This document shows, in pieces, positions 58,578-64,000 of a DNA stretch of 64,000 bases; positions within the stretch are counted from its first letter, which is position 1; the number at the start of each line of letters is the position of its first letter. A program made the translations under genes and the position numbers. The notes under the pieces were generated by a model. The model did not search any database, was not told the origin of the DNA, and was given only the letters and a program-made list of their open reading frames with translations. This DNA is from Casuarina equisetifolia (taxonomy: Eukaryota; Streptophyta; Magnoliopsida; Fagales; Casuarinaceae), in NCBI GenBank assembly GCA_028551475.1, contig CM052358.1:22966853-23030852 (forward strand), read 5' to 3'.

Positions 58578-60050
58578 GTTTTTGTATATTCTTTGGTAAG
58601 TAAATTGGTTATATAAAATTGTATGTGATAAGATTAGGGGGTTAAGACCACATACAACATAAAGTCAAATAATAGTAACCTAATCTAATTCCAAGTACAC
58701 TAAATATACAAATTTTAAAATAATTTAGGTATCTTCCTTACCTTGATAAATTGATAGTGATTTAGAAAAAGAAATCCATATATTAAATCCTTTATTTCTT
58801 GAAATTTTAGAGTACAAACATTTTGATTGTATCAAAAACTCAAGTGGAGAGGAAATCATAATTTTTTACTTAAAATACAATTAACAATGCTTGGAAGAAT
58901 AATAAGGGTTTCAATCATAAATTTAAAGTATCCTCTTACCATTTTTATTCTAAAAGTTCAAAGCATTTGTTATTAATTTATAGTCAATGAAAATTGAAGT
59001 TGTGTATTCAAGTTTAATAAAGACAAATCAATAGAGATTTAGAAAAAAAAAACTCTATATATTAGATCCTTTATTTCTTGAAATCTTAGAAAACTAACAT
59101 TCTAATTGTATCAATAACTTAAACAAAAAGGAAAGCATGAATTTCATACTTAAAATATAATCTTTTTCTACTATAGGAATTTATGGATTTATTATATAGA
59201 TGCTACAGTAAGAGTTTTAATTGGAAATTCAAAAAATATTTTAAACATTTTTTTCTAAAAGTGTAAAGTTTTAGGTTCAAGAGTTACAATCAAGATAACA
59301 ACTATAAATATTATAAGAGGGCTAACATTTTTTTAATAAATTTGTGATTTTATTTATTTAAAAATATAAAAATATAAAAATATAAAAATTTAGGGACACA
59401 CCTCAATATTAAAGTTCATCTAAGAGAAAATTAAGCTTGGAATCCTTTAATTATGATATAACAAAATATTCACCTAAAAGGGTTTAGTATTCCTATATAG
59501 AGATGTTCTCCTATGTACTACTTTTTATTCTAACTAAGATTGGTATTTCAATATCCTTATTTTGGAAATAACTATGTTTTCATTCAAACCATATATAAAA
59601 ATACATGTAAAAAATAAGAAATTTAAGAAGTTTCACAATCAAATATTTTTTTAGTTATTTTAATCATCATTACAATTTGGAATTTCCATCATTAACTATC
59701 CAATGAATGCCTTGTTGTACAAGGATACTTGGCTAAAGAATACTTTATTTACTTGACAAGATTATGTCACTCGGGTATACCCTTACACAATACAACTAGT
59801 AGTGGAAAGTCTTGTATTAAGCAATAGGCGGATATGAGGGACTACACCAATCATATGGTTAATCTCAATTCCGACAACAATTAATAAAGACAAATTAGTA
59901 GTGTTTTCTTCTTAAAAAAATATATAGATATTAAATCCTTTGTTTCTTTAAATCTTGGAAAACAAATATTTTGAGGTATCAAAAACTTTAGCAAAGAGGA
60001 ATAGTAAAAGTTTTAATCATCAATTCCATATTACAAAGGACTAACAACAA
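58578..60050. repeat. AT-rich DNA with about 270-bp degenerate repeats
   Basis: The run 'gatttagaaaaa...ccttt(a/g)tttctt(g/t)aaat(t/c)tt' with a following 'tgtatcaa(a/t)aact' occurs at about 58750, 59030 and 59890. The first two copies are about 275 bp apart. 59348-59390 is a simple (A/T) repeat with atataaaa units. No gene. Confidence 0.6.
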
Positions 60051-60450
60051 TAGTTACCAGGAAAAACCCTGGCAGGCTCAAATGCTGATGGATGAATTAG
60101 TGCTAGGCAAACTTGATCAGCATCAGCAGATGAGCTGTATCGACCGCTAGAATGTCATATAAACATGTCAAATGAATTCCAATAGTAAAAAGGTAGGGGC
60201 GGATTTTCTAACCCGTGGAATAATCCAGGAAACGGTGGCCAGAATGTCACGTCCATAGCACATCGGCTTTTCCCTAAGAGAATTCATCTAACAAAAAGGT
60301 ATCGCACGAGTTTGAAAAATAGCGAAGAAACTTTCTGTGTCCCCACCATGAACCTATCAAAATTAGGCATCTTGAATATGCTTGTCAATTAGAGAACCTG
60401 AACGATCCTTCACTCTCTCTTGAAGAAGCTGTCATACTCAATTTAGGTCG

Positions 60451-60726
60451 TCAAAAGGATAGTTTATCCCTGTTGATATAAAGGCCAATACACACTTTAA
60501 TTTCTATACGTGGAAGTTTGATCATTTCTATATAAGACGTACGGTTGGAGAGCCTCTTCGCAATCTGTTCGAATGTTAAAAAACGCGCAGCAAGTCTACC
60601 ACTTGGCGGCATGCTACCAGTATAGCCATATGGTGAACTGGGAATAAGTAGATTAGTTTCTGGTGCAGTGGATACTCCAGTGGGATCTTGCGTGTGATGC
60701 ACATGGTGACGGTATATTTTCGTCAT
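60451..60726 (-). CDS. unrecognised 91-codon open frame
   Basis: Protein-like composition (contains SSPYGYTGSMPPSGRLAARF and NRTSYIEMIKLPRIEI) in AT-rich surroundings. No family is recognised, and there is no second copy in the window. Continued reading to about 60050 in other frames gives short non-repetitive pieces with stops. It could be a decayed exon or chance. Confidence 0.2.
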   Translation of the reverse strand: MTKIYRHHVHHTQDPTGVSTAPETNLLIPSSPYGYTGSMPPSGRLAARFLTFEQIAKRLSNRTSYIEMIKLPRIEIKVCIGLYINRDKLSF

Positions 60727-62351
60727 AGTTGCTGCTTTAAATGTTACAGAGGGTGTCTTCTAATCAATAGACTAGTCGTGTTTAACCTACTTCTTGACTA
60801 CGCTACATTTGTATAGACTTGAGACTTAAATTTCTGTCTCTTTGAAAAATTTGTTAGCATGATGTTTTAGTTTTTGACTAAATTAGAGCCTTCTTCAAGG
60901 ATGCAACCTTAAATTTGTCAGTGGACACAAATTTCTTTTTCCATAAGAAAAATGCTCTATTGTTTCTCTACAATGCATTTCTTCGTGATGATTAATTGTC
61001 CATGATTTTGGTATGGTCTTATTGTTTGCTCAGTTTCCATTCCACAACCCGAGAAACAAGGCCCAAACGAAGAATGGAGTGCAACATGAGAGGGGATTGA
61101 TTAGCAATAGGGGATAGAAGAATAGCCTTTTTAAGCGATTCCATTTCGAATTTTCATGACCAGCAAGTGCAGCTTGCTTGATTGCTACTTATTAGAAGTT
61201 AGCTAAAATTTGAGTAGTCTATGTCAAGTTGCCTTTTTGGATAGGTCATGCCTGTGTCTATTCATAGCAACAAAGTGGCTTTCACAATTTCAATCCATGA
61301 GATTATGTGGTTTAACTATAGGATTGTCTTTATGGATTTGTAGGGACGACTCAACATTTACTTTAATTACTTTTACATTTAATGATAAATAAAATTAAGA
61401 ATATTATGGAGATTTTAAATTTGTTAATATTACTAAATCAATAAATTGAAATCACTAAAAAAATTAAATCATCTACTAAAAGAACTTTGAAACATAGAAA
61501 GAACTTTTTAAATCAACATTGAATCAAAAATAATAATTCACATATTTTTCAAACACTTTATTAGAAATCTCAGGAGAATTGACACTTTTGCTAAAAAATA
61601 AATGAATAAGAGGGTATTTTTTTTTTACAATGTAACTTTTTGAGAAGTGATTAATTTTATAAATAATAAAAAGAGAGAAATTCATGCACAATTGAAGGCA
61701 GCAAGTGCATCAATATAAACAAAATCTTGATGGAACTGATTGCATTGAAATGAAAGTAAAAACACGTGAAATGGGCTTAGGAAACCATGATGGCGGGGCC
61801 GAACGGAGCATTTTCTCTTCATGCTTTTCAAAGGCTCTTTATCAGCAGACTTAGCCAGAGAAGTTTGTCAACATAACGGAGCGCACTGTTCGGCGAGTAT
61901 TTGCTTGCATTAGTTCCGTGAAGGCCGGGCAGGGCTGTCTTCCACTAATTCACGAGCACATGTGAGACCGCTAACTTCGACAAAAAGCGATCAAGGAAGG
62001 TGATGGAAGAAATAACAGTGACTGGTTGACGGGGAAGCGGAAACAATACATCCCAAAATTAAAGGACCGGAAGATTGATGAAAAGTGTAAATGCTCATGA
62101 GCATGTAGAGTCTGGTTGATGCAATAGTCCTGACTTTCATCAGGAAGCTTTGGGTAGTGTGGACTCATTATGAGAAATTATTAGGACAATTTCCGATCTC
62201 AAAGAGGGAAATCCAACCTCCCCAATTCAAGTACCAGTAGGTTTCATTAGAGAAAACCAAAAACTTCCAAAATTACAAATAGAGTTTCTGTTGAAATCAG
62301 CACCCAAAACTTATTACAACAAAATGAACGCAACAGAAATAACAGTAACAG
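60727..62351. other. intergenic, nothing recognised
   Basis: Only short chance frames (61210-61392; 61971-62168). 61370-61680 is strongly AT-rich. No repeats matched elsewhere in the window. Confidence 0.4.
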
Positions 62352-62366
62352 AACTGTAAACGACTC
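62352..62366. repeat. LINE target-site duplication (aactgtaaacgactc), left
   Basis: Repeated exactly at 62995-63009 after the poly(A) tail. Confidence 0.9.
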
Positions 62367-62994
62367 AAACTAGAAGTACCACATTGGTGAGATGATGCAA
62401 CACTTGTTTGGAAAGAAGGAGTACCGAAGCATAATTTTATATGTTGGATCATTTTAAGAGACAAACTATCTACAGCAAATCAGGTGGTTAAATGGAATAG
62501 TTCAGTGGATCTACAATGCAACCTCTGCCAAGAAAAAGAATCACATGAACATTTATTTTTTAAGTGTAGGTTCACAAACTACATCTGGAAGGTTTTGTTA
62601 AGCATGAATGGATTAACTCGAAGAATTGAACACTGGATAGCTGAAATATGTTGGATGATCAAGATTGTTAAGAGGAAGAGTTTTGCAGCTACTTTGCTTA
62701 GTATATCTTTCAAGGCTGTATTGTATCACATTTGGAGCGAAAGGAATAGAAGAAGATTCAGCAATACAAGTCTAGAAAACTCAACCATTATTGCTAAAAT
62801 CAAAAAAGATGTGAGAGGCAAGATTTCATCTACCAGAAGAGTCAAGCTTACAAATTGTAATAAATTTTTATAAGAGCTTTGGAATTTGCCAACTGCAATA
62901 TTTGAGCTTAGATGATGATATTTTGTAATCGAACAATCTTGTAAATTTTTTTACGGGTGATATATAATTTGACCTTTCACCAAAAAAAAAAAAA
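62367..62994 (+). mobile_element. 5'-truncated LINE of the same family as 259-5862
   Basis: From about 62396 it matches the 3' end of the big LINE closely, including the zf-RVT coding frame 62484-62873 (CNLCQEKESHEHLFFKC, then KRKSFAA), which is open here over its whole length. The 3' end TTTACGGGTGATATATAATTTG and a 14-base A tail are shared. The first about 30 bases (62367-62395) do not match the family and look like filler at the 5' junction. Flanked by a perfect 15-bp duplication. Confidence 0.92.
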
Positions 62995-63009
62995 AACTGT
63001 AAACGACTC
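62995..63009. repeat. LINE target-site duplication, right
   Basis: Partner of 62352-62366. Confidence 0.9.
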
Positions 63010-63096
63010 TAACAACACCGTTCCGTGCGGCTAAGCCGGCGGACTACTTCAATCGAGCTCTAGGCCCTTAGAAAGACTATCTAGAATTCTGCCGAG

Positions 63097-63113
63097 AGAA
63101 ATCTAAGCAGCAT
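63097..63113. repeat. target-site duplication (agaaatctaagcagcat), left
   Basis: Exact 17-bp repeat of 63688-63704. Confidence 0.88.
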
Positions 63114-63687
63114 TAATCCATGAACGTGGGAGAAGGAACAAATGTGATGGCTGAAGCACAAGCATTATTGTTTGGAGTAGAATTAAGCTGTCAAAGGGGG
63201 CTATTGGTACAGAGTATAGAAGTTGATTCGCAGATACTTATACAATGTATCTCTAACTAATGCTCAATAACGTGAAGGCTTAAACATATCATCAGAAAAT
63301 TGAAAGCAACACTTGTGGAGGGATCCCAAATCCAACATACATATAGAGAAGGCAAAGGCATGTAAATCATGGCCACTCTCATGAAGGAATTTGTATATTC
63401 GTTTAGCTGGGATCACTTCTTGCTACATGTCTGCAACGCTGCCAGGATGATCAGCTTGTTGCTACATGTTTGGCACACTATAGAACTCCTTGAAGGTACT
63501 GTTTTCTATTTGAATTGTTTGGGAATTTGTAATTTGTTTGTAATCCAAAGGAATATGTGCTTGAAAAAAGGTCAAGATTTATCCTACCTTATATATTCTG
63601 TTTCAAGGCATGGCTTTAGTCTAGCATCATGTTGCTCAATAAAAGTAGTCAAGGTACCAACCGTTTTCCCGAAAAAGAAGAAGAAGA
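63114..63687 (+). mobile_element. 5'-truncated LINE with RNase H-like 3' coding end
   Basis: Early frame near 63135-63240 encodes MAEAQALLFGVELSCQRG and VEVDSQILIQCIS, then HTYREGKG near 63335. These are hallmarks of the RVT_3 RNase H domain at the end of many plant LINE polyproteins (E-A-L--G, D-S--LI, REGN). Stops interrupt it. The A-rich tail is gaaaaagaagaagaag (63671-63687). A 17-bp duplication flanks it. It is a different LINE lineage from 259-5862, which ends in zf-RVT. Confidence 0.78.
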
Positions 63688-63704
63688 AGAAATCTAAGCA
63701 GCAT
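63688..63704. repeat. target-site duplication, right
   Basis: Partner of 63097-63113; lies 18 bp upstream of the ATG at 63722. Confidence 0.88.
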
Positions 63705-63721
63705 AGCTGCCTGAATTAAAG

Positions 63722-64000
63722 ATGAAGCGTAGCGTCTCCACTCTGATTGCTTCCCTGCTACTTTTATTCTGCCTTGGTTTGCAGTTCACCAATGCTGATA
63801 CGACTGATACTATTTGACCAGGCTAATTACTAAACACCACGGCTATCATCTCCTCTGCGGAAGGAGGGTTCTCTCTTCGTTTCTTTCCTTCGTTACGCTA
63901 GGGAAACTTTTACATGGTTATTATAGCACAGAGTCCTTCCAAAACAGTTTGGGTTGCAAATAGGAACCCGCATTCTTGAATGTGAGAGGTATGGTGAAGA
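63722..64000 (+). pseudogene. 5' end of an S-domain (SD1-type) G-type lectin receptor kinase, broken
   Basis: The ATG at 63722 opens a signal peptide (MKRSVSTLIASLLLLFC, then NADTTDTI) that fits the SD1 receptor kinases. A stop follows at once. In other frames the B-lectin domain continues: AIISSAEGGFSLRFF (about 63843-63883) and SPSKTVWVANRNPHS (about 63929-63976), the latter being the family's WVANR motif. At least two stops and frame changes occur before the window edge. It is unrelated in orientation and subfamily to the LECRK-like array. The rest of the gene lies beyond the window. Confidence 0.75.

Noticed and set aside
63671..63690. GAA microsatellite as an independent feature
   Set aside because: It is better explained as the A-rich tail of the LINE, since the 17-bp target duplication begins right after it.

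Overview
The window looks like a repeat-rich stretch of a flowering-plant nuclear chromosome, most likely a eudicot. Evidence: G-type lectin receptor kinase genes of the LECRK/RLK1 type, plant L1-type LINEs with DUF4283-like and zf-RVT parts, Ty1/copia elements with tRNA-Met-like primer sites, Transposase_24-like remnants and AT-rich intergenic DNA. The species cannot be named from sequence alone. No bacterial operon, CRISPR array, rRNA or tRNA gene was recognised.

The backbone is a tandem, head-to-tail array of seven LECRK-like copies, all on the minus strand: A (10827-12523), B (14369-16757), C (21440-24683), G (27322-28065), D (38886-40316), E (53556-55370) and F (55588-57883). Only B is nearly intact: signal peptide, B-lectin, EGF/PAN, transmembrane segment and a complete non-RD kinase, broken by one extra base at 15429/15430. 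The others are decayed by internal deletions, frameshifts or insertions. The duplicated units also share intergenic DNA, an unrecognised coding-like fragment (9879-10175 and 13380-13960), Transposase_24-like remains and an approximately 90-bp tandem repeat.

Retroelements break up the array. 259-5862 is a full-length, decayed LINE with a 16-bp target duplication. 23315-24218 is an odd element with inverted mini-LTR arms inside copy C. 25274-25779 and 50999-52210 are probable solo LTRs. 28505-34717 is a complete but decayed copia element with matching 234-bp LTRs and a 5-bp target duplication. 37590-38885 is a copia fragment that truncates copy D. 41740-47015 contains a copia polyprotein interrupted by only three TAG codons, with one LTR that has no recognisable partner. 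49572-49912 is the 3' end of another copia. 62367-62994 and 63114-63687 are two 5'-truncated LINEs with clear target duplications.

At the right edge, on the plus strand, is the broken 5' end of a different S-domain receptor kinase gene (from 63722). It has a clear signal peptide and a VWVANRNP motif, with a LINE inserted just upstream of its ATG.

The only plausible host functions here are extracellular recognition and kinase signalling by the lectin receptor kinases. The rest is mobile DNA, its remnants, or duplicated non-coding sequence.
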